From: Isoetes taiwanensis
Lineage: Eukaryota > Streptophyta > Lycopodiopsida > Isoetales > Isoetaceae
DNA: 64,000 nucleotides
Assembly: GCA_021234155.1 (NCBI GenBank)
Contig: JAJEKV010000059.1
Coordinates: 188,001-252,000, forward strand
Direction of reading: 5' to 3'
Shown here: positions 35,077 to 44,179 of the stretch, piece by piece
Position numbering within the stretch: position 1 is the stretch's first letter
How the letters are laid out: each line of letters opens with the position of its first letter
The notes under the pieces: generated by a model
Database searches by the model: none
Told to the model about the DNA's origin: nothing
Seen by the model: the letters and a program-made list of their open reading frames with translations, nothing else
Program-made: the position numbers and the translations under genes

Positions 35077-36553
35077 CAGATTTGGGACTCATATCCTTGC
35101 ATAATTTAGTGTTGAAGTCCAAGGGTGTGTCCAAAGGTTTGCAATCAGCCATATCATAACGCTTTAGAACCTCTTCAAGGTAACGCTTTTGGCTGAGATG
35201 AATGGTCTTCCCATTCATATTCCGAATGACTTGAATGCCTAAACAATAAGCTATCTCGCCATAATCGGTCATCTTAAATTCTGCTGCAAGTTGAGACTTA
35301 GCTTGTTGAAGTGAAGGCATATCATTACTGACCAGAATGGCATCATCCACGTACAAGGCTATGAATACGATAAAATGGCCTCTTCGTTTCACATATATGT
35401 TTGAATCAGCTCCCCCTTGATCATAACCTCTTGATTTAAAGAAGGCATCAATACGTTGATACCAAACTCGTGGAGACTGTTTTAAGCCATACAAAGTTTT
35501 CTTCAACTTACATACTAAGTCCTCGCTGCCAGACTGACCATAACCTTCCGGTTGCATCATATAAATGTCTTCATCCAACTTGCCATTGAGAAAGGCTGTT
35601 TTCACATCCATTTGGTGGACATAGTATCCTTTGGCTGCAGCAAGGGTTAGTAAGGCACGAATGGAAGTGAGTTTCACCACTGGGGAGAATGTGTCATGAT
35701 AGTCTATTCCCTCAATTTGCGAGTAGCCTTTAGCCACGAGTCGTGCCTTGTAACGGTCAATTGATCCGTCTGCTTTTAATTTCTTCTTGAAAAGCCATTT
35801 GCAGCCAATAGCCTTCCTATTTGGAGGAAGAGAAGTTAAAGTCCATGTGTCATTATGCATGAGAGACTCATACTCATCACGCATAGCTTGCTGCCAGTTA
35901 CTAGCATCTGAAGAATTCAATGCTTGTTTCATAGTTAGTGGCTCATCACATATTGCACTAAGTGAGAAATACTTGTGCATGGACTTCATGGTAGATTCTA
36001 ATTGCTTAATAGAAGGAGTTCTTCGTCTACCAAATCGACTGACACTTTGAGAGGAGTCAGCTGGAATAGAAGGACCAGATTGTTGCCCTTCTACTGTAAT
36101 TCCACCAGGAGAACGAGGATTAACCTCTTGATCATCCATGTCATTCTCATCATGGGAAATGGAGTCATCATTTGTTGATGGACTATCTTCTAATAATGGT
36201 GGTGGATTAGTCAACAATTCATTATTGACTGCAGGGTCATTTGCACTTTCTGGATGCTCTATTGGATCGTCCATTGGAGGATATATTATTTGCCAAGGTA
36301 TTGCAGTAGAAGTTATATTCTGATTTTGAGCAGGGAAAGAAGTTTCATCAAATATAACATCACGAGTTATAAGTACCTTCTTTGCTTCAGAATTGTACAT
36401 TCTATAAGCCTTGGCGGAGGAGCTGTAACCAACCAGGATACATTTGATACTCTTAGCCTCCCATTTCCTTCGTTTTTGTTGAGGAATATGAACATATCCA
36501 AGGCATCCAAAGATCTTGCAATGTGACAGTGATGGTGGCTTCTTGTAGAACAT
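35018..36553 (-). CDS. copia reverse transcriptase segment (open for 511 codons)
   Basis: An open minus-strand frame holding the integrase C-terminal part (KIFGCLGYVHIPQQKRRKWE; 'KCILVGYSS'), a Ser/Pro-rich linker, and the complete copia RT palm. Around residues 230-260 is AIGCKWLFKKKLKADGSIDR. KARLVAKGYSQIEGIDYHDT and MDVKTAFLNGKL follow, then the catalytic ALYVDDAILVS at about residue 400. RT copies the element RNA to DNA in cytoplasmic particles. It is part of a Gag-Pol polyprotein, so the initial Met shown by the open frame is not a true start. The frame closes at the boundary with the RNase H region because of a frameshift. Confidence 0.9.
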   Translation of the reverse strand: MFYKKPPSLSHCKIFGCLGYVHIPQQKRRKWEAKSIKCILVGYSSSAKAYRMYNSEAKKVLITRDVIFDETSFPAQNQNITSTAIPWQIIYPPMDDPIEHPESANDPAVNNELLTNPPPLLEDSPSTNDDSISHDENDMDDQEVNPRSPGGITVEGQQSGPSIPADSSQSVSRFGRRRTPSIKQLESTMKSMHKYFSLSAICDEPLTMKQALNSSDASNWQQAMRDEYESLMHNDTWTLTSLPPNRKAIGCKWLFKKKLKADGSIDRYKARLVAKGYSQIEGIDYHDTFSPVVKLTSIRALLTLAAAKGYYVHQMDVKTAFLNGKLDEDIYMMQPEGYGQSGSEDLVCKLKKTLYGLKQSPRVWYQRIDAFFKSRGYDQGGADSNIYVKRRGHFIVFIALYVDDAILVSNDMPSLQQAKSQLAAEFKMTDYGEIAYCLGIQVIRNMNGKTIHLSQKRYLEEVLKRYDMADCKPLDTPLDFNTKLCKDMSPKSDEDIKSMANVPYQSHDEAV

Positions 36554-36573
36554 TTCAAATGCTGTCTTGCCAT

Positions 36574-37400
36574 TTAGAGCTGATATGGGTATTCGATTGA
36601 ATATAAGCTGTCAGAAAGCAACAGCGACTTCAGCCCAAAAATTGGAGATAAGCCACTTGTTTGCATCATACTACGTGCACTTTCTCGCCAAGGTGCGATT
36701 TTTCTTTCGGCCACTCCATTTTGTTGTGGAGTGTAGGGTGTCATCAATTGTTCGTGGTATACCAAATGCAAAGCACAAAATCGAAGAGAAAGCTTTTGAA
36801 GTATACTCTCCACCATTATCCGATCGGAAACCGAGCTGCAACCCGCTTTGTTTTTCAACAAGTGCCTTAAAATCTTGGAAGGCTTGAAGAGCTCGATTTC
36901 TTTTTTTTTCTAAAATAGACAAATGTGAATCGGGAATAATCATCAATGAACGTGATATAGTACTTAGCTCCATGTTGAATGTATGATTCGCCGATATCCG
37001 AATGGATCAGTTCAAAGGGTGCACTTGCTCTTGTTTCACTCTTCTTTGGAAATGGCGGTCTATGTTGCTTGCCAATCATGCAGCCTTCACAAAGCGGGAG
37101 GCATATCTTTGGGGTCTAGTTCCTTGATAGAACTTTTAGTTCTTTGTAGAACATGCTTTCCAAGCATGTCCTAAGCGAAGATGCCACAGATATCCAAGTG
37201 TTAGGTGTTATTTAGCTGCAGCCTGTGATTTGGAGCATCTAATGTGCATATTTTATAGAGGCTGCCATCTCGAATACCATGAGCAAGAGTTTGACCCTCA
37301 ACGATTCGCAAATAACACTTATTTTTCCCAAATTGAAGTTTAAGATTAGCATCATATATTTGACTCTCCGAAAGGAGGTTCTTTCTTAAGCTTGGCACAT
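36574..37400 (-). pseudogene. copia integrase and pre-integrase region, broken
   Basis: Pieces in several phases: the pre-integrase block NLLSESQIYDANLKLQFGKN (about 37,370-37,320), the core with FELIHSDIGES and YYITFIDDYSRFTF (first Asp), FRSDNGGEYTS (second Asp), and PQQNGVAERK supplying the Glu. The DDE core is therefore traceable but interrupted by frameshifts near 36,690 and 36,900. It joins element DNA to the chromosome. Confidence 0.85.
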
Positions 37401-38560
37401 GAAAGACATCATTGATTGTCTTTATAGAACCATCGTGAGTTGGGACGTCGATGCCTTTTCCTTCAATTGAAAGGGAATATCATCTCCCAATAGAGCAGTT
37501 TGTCCTAAAGGAAGTTTAGTATAGGAAACAAAGTACTCCCTTTTTGGAGTCATATGAGCGAGAACATGCAAAGTCAATAAACCATCCATCTTGGTTATTA
37601 GAAGAAGAATAAGTAGCAAATTGGGTTAAACATAACCTCTGGCCGCTTGTCACTAGTAGTGATGTTTGCCTCATTGTTCTTCTTCTTCTTCGTCTGCTTG
37701 ACGTTTCCTACAATCCTTTATAAAATGCCGTCCTTTTTACAATAGTTGCATTTGCCTTTCTTTTTATATATAGGCTTTCTTGAGTTATTTCCAATGGCGA
37801 GAATCATCCTTATTTGAACTTGGGTAAGTATTTGTCTTGTACTTCCCTCCGTAATTAGGCTTCTTGTTATTGGAATACATTGCAACTACGTCATCACTTG
37901 AGGCATTTATGGACTTACGTCTAGTTTCCTCTTGCAAAGAACATAGATATTATGGTGCGCAAAGAAATACTAGGTTTAGAGGAGCGATTACTAGATGTGG
38001 AAGCTCCTATTGTTGATCCCATTGATTGGGCTCCAATGGATTGCACAAATCCTTCATATGATGGAGGCTGCCAAGAAAAGGCCATGATGGCATCGGACTC
38101 ATTCCACAGGGGGATCCGAGATGTTGCTAGTTGTTCAATTAACAATTTGAATTCGTTAATGAACTTCGACATACTTTGATTTTCTGCCATTTGAAGGGTT
38201 TTATAAAACTTTCTTAAGAAGAAAAGTCTTGTGCATGCATCCGAGGTTCAAATATTCCTACCAATGTATCCCAAGCCTCTTTTGCAGACTTGGCGGTGCT
38301 CACATCGTCACCACATTGTCCCTTAGATTGAGAATAATTGCTGCAAGTGCTTCGCCTTCCTTGGCTTCCCACTTATATTTTTTCTCATCCGGGTCTGTAG
38401 GTTTTGTTTGAGAACCATCTACATGCTTCCATAAATCCTTCTCTAATAGCAAGCATCTTCATTTTTAGTTTCGATGGTGGAAACCATTCCCATCAAACCT
38501 TTCTATGAGGCGGTGGGTTTTTTAATGAAGGAGTAACAGCCATGAAGAATAACCAAAGAA
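37400..38560 (-). pseudogene. copia Gag and protease region, broken
   Basis: From the right: a UBN2-type Gag stretch in pieces (REGLWKHV; STAKSAKEAWDTLVGIFEP; MAENQSMSKFINEFKLLIEQ). A zinc knuckle follows at about 37,765-37,705 (CNYCKKDGHFIKDC, pattern CX2CX4HX4C), then a protease remnant where the usual DSGAS triad region reads DFACS. Frame changes occur at about 38,190 and between the knuckle and the protease. Gag forms the particle shell. Confidence 0.8.
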
Positions 38561-38768
38561 AACAAAGAGAGTGTCTTACAGAAACCGGAGAATTTTGGAA
38601 TCGAAATTTGCGGGTTCGGGCTGCGAAATTTTCCTTTCTCTCAGTCTCTTATTTACTCTTCTAATTGCTCTCTTAATTCTGGTTTCCTTCCTCTTTGCTA
38701 TCCTCTTATTGATTCTTGCCAGAGTACTCACTGATGCTTTTGCCATCCCAGAATCTTTGCAATACAAA

Positions 38769-38780
38769 GCTCTGATACCA
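38769..38780 (-). other. Primer-binding site (initiator tRNA-Met)
   Basis: On the minus strand TGGTATCAGAGC directly follows the 5' LTR. It is complementary to the 3' end of plant initiator tRNA-Met, the usual copia primer. Confidence 0.95.
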
Positions 38781-39092
38781 TATAAACAAACAAGACATGA
38801 GAAAGCAAAAGAGAGACAACATCATGAGTAATAGATCTGAATCATATATATATTGATGAGGATGATGATACATAAATAAAGGTGCTTCAAGCAACCTTGA
38901 TATCAGCTGCTATCAATAGACGTCTCATGAAAAGGAGACTTCATATACTGGATGAGGAGCTGCGCCCTTTCCGCTGCTCCGTGGAACCGTCATGCCCAAA
39001 ACCAAAAGGTATGAGGATGGATTGATGAGATGGCATCCTAGATGGCATAGCCTACGTGGCAGATGAAGGCTACGTCTACTGTATTGTTAATA
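38781..39092 (-). repeat. copia 5' LTR
   Basis: 312 bp, 310 matching the other LTR. It should hold the element promoter; a TATATATAT run lies at about 38,845-38,855. Confidence 0.95.
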
Positions 39093-39169
39093 AACTGTTC
39101 ATACTGGTGGCAATGACTATGTGAGTCCATCTAGCACACCAAAAAGGGAATTATTTTCTACCCTCAAAG

Positions 39170-41640
39170 GTAACCAAGTCTTGTTTGATGCAATTGGGAT
39201 ATGTAGCTTACTTCTTCATCCCTACTTTGTAGATATAGATGTACAATGTGGTCAGTTAGGGGGACAAGACACTCACACCCCTTCGAAAGCATTAGACACA
39301 GATAGAAACTTCGCAAATCGGAGAAGATGCATCCCGGTTACAGGAAGCCGGACAAATCGGTAGATGTCAACAAATCAAGTAGGTGCATCAAGTCAAGCTC
39401 AAAGTAGGGTGCTCCAACCGGACAAGAATTCGCCGGATCAACGGATGCATTAAGTCATGCTCCACACCAATCGCCAAAATCAGATGCATGCATCGGGTTA
39501 TGATCTCGAACAAGTCGTTTGCGTGAACGTAAGTCACAAGGTAACTTCCAACCTTTTGTGCTTTGTCTTCTTTTAATTTGACCCATATAGTTACCGAACT
39601 GTTAAATTTTTGCAGCCGGAAGTGTCTCGGAGAAGAAGCAAGCGTAATTCCAAGCAAAGACACCTCCAACACATTCGGGCGTAAGTTTCCATCCCCGCAC
39701 GAATAGATGCCGGGCGAAGTTTCCAGCCCCCGCACCAAGAAATCTTTGAAGCGAAGTTTCCAGCCCGGCACCAACTCGTCCATGCAGAAGACTACAAGGT
39801 TAAGCCCAATCCGCTTGTTTTTACTACAATGGAGTTCGGGTAGAAGCTATGACAAGAGTGAGTCCATACCCACTCGCCAAAGAAGATGATGTTAAGTTGA
39901 TCACACCGCGAGAACCAAGTGGGTAGTAACTAGACCAGCCGGGTGAGTTCATAGATTGGTGCAGTCGTAATTTTCATATAGCACTTTGATCCGGCCTGCT
40001 TGGGCTCAAAACTTGAGAGTCATAGTTAAGGGAGCATTGATGAAACACAAGGACAAATTCAAGTTCATATGGAGTCGGGATCACCGTACCAACACAAATT
40101 TATTTAACGGTAAAAAGCCAATTTTTTGAAGCACCGAAAAAAGGTCACGACGAATTTCGGTGTTTCACAAAAGAGAACGTGCTTCTCATTGATGACGGTG
40201 ATACAAAGGGTACCTCAATCGCCTAAACACCATGATCTGTCCAAACAAATTTGGAGCCCCATGAGTAGATGGCAATTTCCTCATGAATGATCTAAAGGTT
40301 TGGCTTGGGGGTCAAGGCGAGGGGAATGTGCAAAGTTATGTAAAGCAACAAAATGCTGAATATATTTGACACCGAGAGTCAAATTTGTATTAATATGATG
40401 AAAAAACATAGAACTAAAGCCTAGAAATAGTATTATTGTGTATATGATGTAACCTCTCTTGACTTTTAATATAAATAAAGTTTTACTTCAATTGTTCATT
40501 TCTTGGCTATTTCAATGTTCCTCAAGTTTTTCAATGATCTTCCATTTCTTTGAATGCAAACTTACACCACCACAAAGACGCAGGATCGGGCAGTGTTAAG
40601 AGCGACATCCGACGAGAACACTTGCCACTTGAAGTGTTTAAAGGATGCGAGAGCCTCTTGTGCTTGATCAAGAGGCAATCGAATATTGGAGAAAAGTAGG
40701 GATTGGTTCGGTGTGAGGATAGTCCATTTCTTCATGAGGTTAGTAATTTAATATAAACAACCTTCATTTGAAGTCTTGTTTCTTAAATCATCTTGTTTTA
40801 CCAGACCTTGGACTTTGGCAGGTGTATGCACCAATTCTGCATCAAGCATGACATGGAACGAGAGGTTCCATTTCATGGATCCGCTCATTTACACATTACT
40901 GTCGAACGAGCTTGCTTCAAAGGACAAACTGTTGCACCCTCAACTTGCAATTTCGGAATGTACCACTCTCGCCAAAGATGTTATCAGCCAAAGACCGGAA
41001 GTGTATGTCATTGTAGGTCTTGGGAGGTCAGCCGGTTAAATGTCAGCCGGTGTGTACCATTTTTGACCTAGAAATGTACAAGGGCTCGAGTTTTGTCATG
41101 AGTTTTGTTGAGGATGCAAACACAAAATTCCCAAGCACCATAAAAGCTGCGCCACAAGAAAATTACAAGTTCCCCACTCGGTCGACCGATTGCTGGTAGG
41201 TGTGGTCTGCTATATGTGTCTTTGTAAAAGAAAGTTGTGGCTGCCGATGTCGCGAGACTTGGACATACTATCCCAATGCAAGGTGAGTTAAGTAAATTTG
41301 AAGGTATTACTCATCCAATGTGAGGCCCTGATATGTTTGTTGCGGGGTGTACCAATTTCTAGTTGCGGTCATTTGGACACTCATGAGAATGATGATTGAT
41401 GTTGTGAAGCACGATTCTTTGTAGTAATGAAGTCGAGGTTGATGATCAATAGATCTTTACTTGTAATCACATGTTTGTATTATTGTAACCAAAGAGGTTA
41501 TTCTTGTAACCTATTCTTTCATTGACACTCTAATGTACATTGTTGTATACTATTGTATACAATAGACTTTTTCTGGGTGACGAAAGCAACACTCCGGTGG
41601 AGTTCAAATCTCGGAAGAAATTGATGTATTCAAAGATTCA
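39170..41640 (+). other. Possible downstream exons of gene X; otherwise unassigned
   Basis: 39,617-39,680 begins after TTTTTGCAG and encodes PEVSRRRSKRNSKQRH, a basic segment. The phrase GAAGTTTCCAGCCCC(G)GCACC recurs at 39,685-39,775. From about 40,800 overlapping frames on + look weakly coding, and 41,050-41,195 ends in TCGACCGATTGCTG followed by a possible GTAGGT donor. No family was recognised. Confidence 0.35.
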
Positions 41641-41676
41641 TGACAATGTGGTGTTACATGTCGTGATAGATGTGGT

Positions 41677-42345
41677 GATGCAAATGGTGCATGTGGTGAA
41701 TCATGTGGTGCATTTGGTGAACCATGTGGTGAACCATGTGGTGAATCATGTGGTAAATCGTAGGTGGCATGTTGGAGCTTACGTGGCATGTTTGAATTTC
41801 ATTGACCAACATGTTTGGTGATGCAAATGGTGCATGTGGTGAATCATGAGGTGCATTTGGTGAATCATGTGGTGAATCATGTGGTGCATCGTAGGTGGCA
41901 TGTTGGAGCTTACGTGGCATGTTTGAGCCACCTTGGCATGTTGGAGCCTAGGTGGCATATTTGAGCCACCTTGGCATGCTTGAGCCTTTACATGATCTTT
42001 GTTACATGTTTGACTTTCATTGACCAACATGTTTGGTGATGCAAATGGTGCATGTGGTGAATCATGAGGTGCATTTGGTGAATCATGTGGTGAATCATGT
42101 GGTGCATCGTAGGTGGCATGTTGGAACTTACGTGGCATGTTTGAGCCACCTTGGCATGTTGGAGCCTAGGTGGCATATTTGAGCCACCTTGGCATGCTTG
42201 AGCCTTTACATGACCTTTGTTACATGTTTGACAACCATTGACCAACATGTTTGGTGATGCAAATGGTGCATGTGGTGAATCATGTGGTGCATTTGGTGAA
42301 TCATGTGGTGAATCATGTGGTGCATCGTAGGTGGCATGTTGGAGC
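41677..42345 (+). repeat. 218-bp tandem repeat with internal ATGTGGTGA subrepeats
   Basis: The block starting GTTTGGTGATGCAAATGG begins at 41,813, 42,031 and 42,249, a period of exactly 218 bp. A shortened unit precedes (41,677-41,812) and a partial one ends the array. Each unit contains a run of (C)ATGTGGTGA(A)TC and GGTGGCATGTTGGAGC phrases. The predicted His/Val- and Met/His-rich peptides are translation artefacts. Confidence 0.9.
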
Positions 42346-42595
42346 TATTCATGAATGGCCAATTCAGGATAGATATATAGCTTAAATAATTTTATATATA
42401 TAACAGATATATTTTTTTTTTATGTTTTTTAGAAAATAAAATAATGGTCCTTTCGAGGTTATTATTAGTTGCCTACTAAATCCTTTAGGAATAAACCTTC
42501 AATAAAAAAAAAATCTTTAGGAATAAAGATGCTAATGGTACGAAATCCTAAAATCGTAGCCTACGAAATTAATTTCACGCCAGCCTTTATAGGCT

Positions 42596-43054
42596 ATGGT
42601 CGTGAAGGAGAAGCATCGTCCAATTCCTTCCAACATGTCGAATGTTGCCGCGCTTCCCTCCCCTCTGCCTCTCCTCCCTCTCTCTGCCTCCCCGGCCCTT
42701 CTAAGCCAGAAGGCGCCAGTTCCTTTGGCACAGGTCCTTGCCAGTTATGGCATAGGATCTTGGCCAAATTTTCATTTGCAGGAGCCCGAGCCTGAGAGCC
42801 CTGAACATGAGAGCCCTGAGCCCGAGAGCCCTTCCTCTGATTCCACCTCTTCTGAAAGCTCTGAAGATCTTTCAGAGCTTTCAGAAGAGGAGGAATCCTC
42901 CTCCAATTTCGACTCATCTGATGCAGCTTCTTCTGATGAGCAAATTGATTCTGAAGATTCTGATAATGAATGGAGTGAACACGAGACCGAAGAAGAAGAA
43001 GAAGAAGAAGAAGAAGACGAAGAACAGAAAATTTTTTGGAACTCCAAAATTTGA
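42596..43054 (+). CDS. Acidic, Ser/Glu-rich hypothetical protein, 152 codons
   Basis: An ATG at 42,596 opens a frame with a Pro/Leu/Ser-rich N-terminal third (SPLPLLPLSASPALLSQ), repeated EPESPE units around residue 70-80, a long Ser/Glu/Asp tract, and a poly-Glu run before the stop at 43,054. No domain is recognisable. Such tracts occur in nuclear, chromatin-linked proteins, but composition alone does not prove a function. A GTAAGT donor at about 43,061 and a TTCTTACAG acceptor at about 43,127 suggest a spliced form read in another phase (FFGTPKFDPE). It could be a first exon. A distal piece at about 43,850-43,984 (DLIWDPYIAVTKISQDTI, ending ADYGEI) lies in the same direction. Confidence 0.35.
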   Translation: MVVKEKHRPIPSNMSNVAALPSPLPLLPLSASPALLSQKAPVPLAQVLASYGIGSWPNFHLQEPEPESPEHESPEPESPSSDSTSSESSEDLSELSEEEESSSNFDSSDAASSDEQIDSEDSDNEWSEHETEEEEEEEEEDEEQKIFWNSKI

Positions 43055-43199
43055 TCCAGAGTAAGTAGCATGCATGCATTCGATTTTTGCGTTCTTTTTA
43101 CATTCTAAACTAATTTTCTTCACTTTTCTTACAGATGAAGCTTGAAGTCCCGGGAAGCCACCTTTTTTTTTTTTTTTTTTTCTTTTGATCAAGTTCGTC

Positions 43200-43660
43200 T
43201 ACAGGCCTTTTGTGCCTTTGTATTTAAAAAAAAAAACAAATGGTATATAGGCCTTAGTGCCTTCATTTGATCTCAACCCCTTGTTGATCTCACCCCCTTG
43301 TGAACTCACCCCTTGTGATACAGGCCTTAGTGCCTCTTTGTAATATATGATGGCCTTAGTGTCTTTTTGAATATATGATGGCCTTGTGCCTTTTTGAACC
43401 TTGTGTAAATTTCTAATTCTGAAGTATTCTGGTATCTTCTGTTTTAACATATGATGGCCTTGTGTCGATCAGAATCCCAGGCCTTGTGCCTTTTGTTTTA
43501 ATCCGGAAAATAGTTTGTAATGGCTTTGTGTCTTGTGTAAATTTGTGCCTTGTGTAAATTTCTAATACGTTTTTACCACAGGGCCTGTTTCTAAAACAGA
43601 TACCCATGGGCCTTAGTGCCTTTCTTTGATCTCACCCATATGTCTAACAGGCCTTGTGCA
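43200..43660 (+). repeat. GGCCTTAGTGCC / GGCCTTGTGCC repeats
   Basis: About a dozen dispersed copies of (A)GGCCTT(A)GTGCC(TTT) at irregular spacing, mixed with TTGTGTAAATTTCTAAT and TTGATCTCACCC phrases. Confidence 0.75.
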
Positions 43661-43849
43661 AGTTTAATTCAGTTTAATCCAGTTATACCTTGGAATTCAT
43701 TCAACATTCAAGTACAAATTTCTGTAATTGAAGCATAAAAAATGAGAATGCAAAACAAAAACTTATTTATATTCATAAAACTTTCTATACAGTACCCTTT
43801 ACACAATTGCCACAGTAAGTGGATTTTCCTAATACTTTCATATCAATTC

Positions 43850-43984
43850 AGGGACCTAATTTGGGATCCATATATTGCTGTCACCAAAATCAGTCAAGAT
43901 ACTATCAGGAATCTGAGAGCCATTCCATTTTCTGACCGGGTCAAAAAATGGTCAATGCCCCTGGCTGATTATGGTGAAATCTGA
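43850..43984 (+). other. Short coding-like stretch, product unknown
   Basis: After TCAATTCAG the frame reads DLIWDPYIAVTKISQDTI and NLRAIPFSDRVKKW to a stop at 43,984. It looks like a terminal exon, perhaps of the acidic ORF upstream. The family is not recognised. Confidence 0.3.
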
Positions 43985-44179
43985 GGTGAAAGCCATGGTG
44001 AAAACTGTGGTGATGCAAACGTTGTTTTTATATTTCAAAGGGAGAAAAATACATATGGAAATCTACCATACCCGGTAGAATAGTTCATACTTCTTATGAA
44101 ATGAAGTATGCAGAAAAATCAGGGAAAACTATAACCCTGAGCTTCTAGTATTATCAAAATGCATTAGAGATGACATACA

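Larger units (their letters stand above)
34044..39092 (-). mobile_element. Ty1/copia LTR retrotransposon, young but defective
   Basis: 5,049 bp on the minus strand: two 312-bp LTRs differing at two positions, a 5-bp target duplication AACTG (34,039-34,043 and 39,093-39,097), an initiator-Met primer site beside the 5' LTR and a purine tract (AAGGGGAG) beside the 3' LTR. The internal order is gag with zinc knuckle, protease, integrase, reverse transcriptase, RNase H. Gag, integrase and RNase H contain frame breaks. Unusually, the LTRs end in TA...TA rather than TG...CA. The near-identical LTRs mean a recent insertion, so the frame breaks were probably present in the template, which must have been mobilised in trans. 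Confidence 0.95.
28840..39169 (+). pseudogene. Gene X: multi-exon coiled-coil / zinc-finger-like gene, doubly interrupted
   Basis: Unnamed. A basic Ser/Glu-rich piece (28,850-29,030, with SPSQRKRKNASISNSEEES) is followed by an intron-like GTGGTG array. An exon begins at 29,753 after TTCCCAG and encodes a coiled coil (CDQSLQVLQMKVQQLEFQ). It is cut at 29,932 by an element and resumes at 33,083 as KDKSSRADGIRAI. A Cys/His cluster follows: CPFCGK, then AECSHQYHLPC, RING/PHD-like but not canonical. The exon ends at about 33,451. The next (33,526-33,638) has FSTWVQALGVSREDQ. Another (34,010-34,043, cut by copia, resuming at 39,098 and ending 39,169 before GTAACC) has SMVPFTNSG and NDYVSPSSTPKRELFSTLK. 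A phase break near 33,560 indicates decay. A basic RRRSKRNSKQRH exon may follow at 39,617-39,680. Possible nuclear protein, by composition only. Confidence 0.6.

Noticed and set aside
41540-42248. His/Val- and Met/His-rich ORFs
   Set aside because: Translation of the 218-bp tandem repeat.
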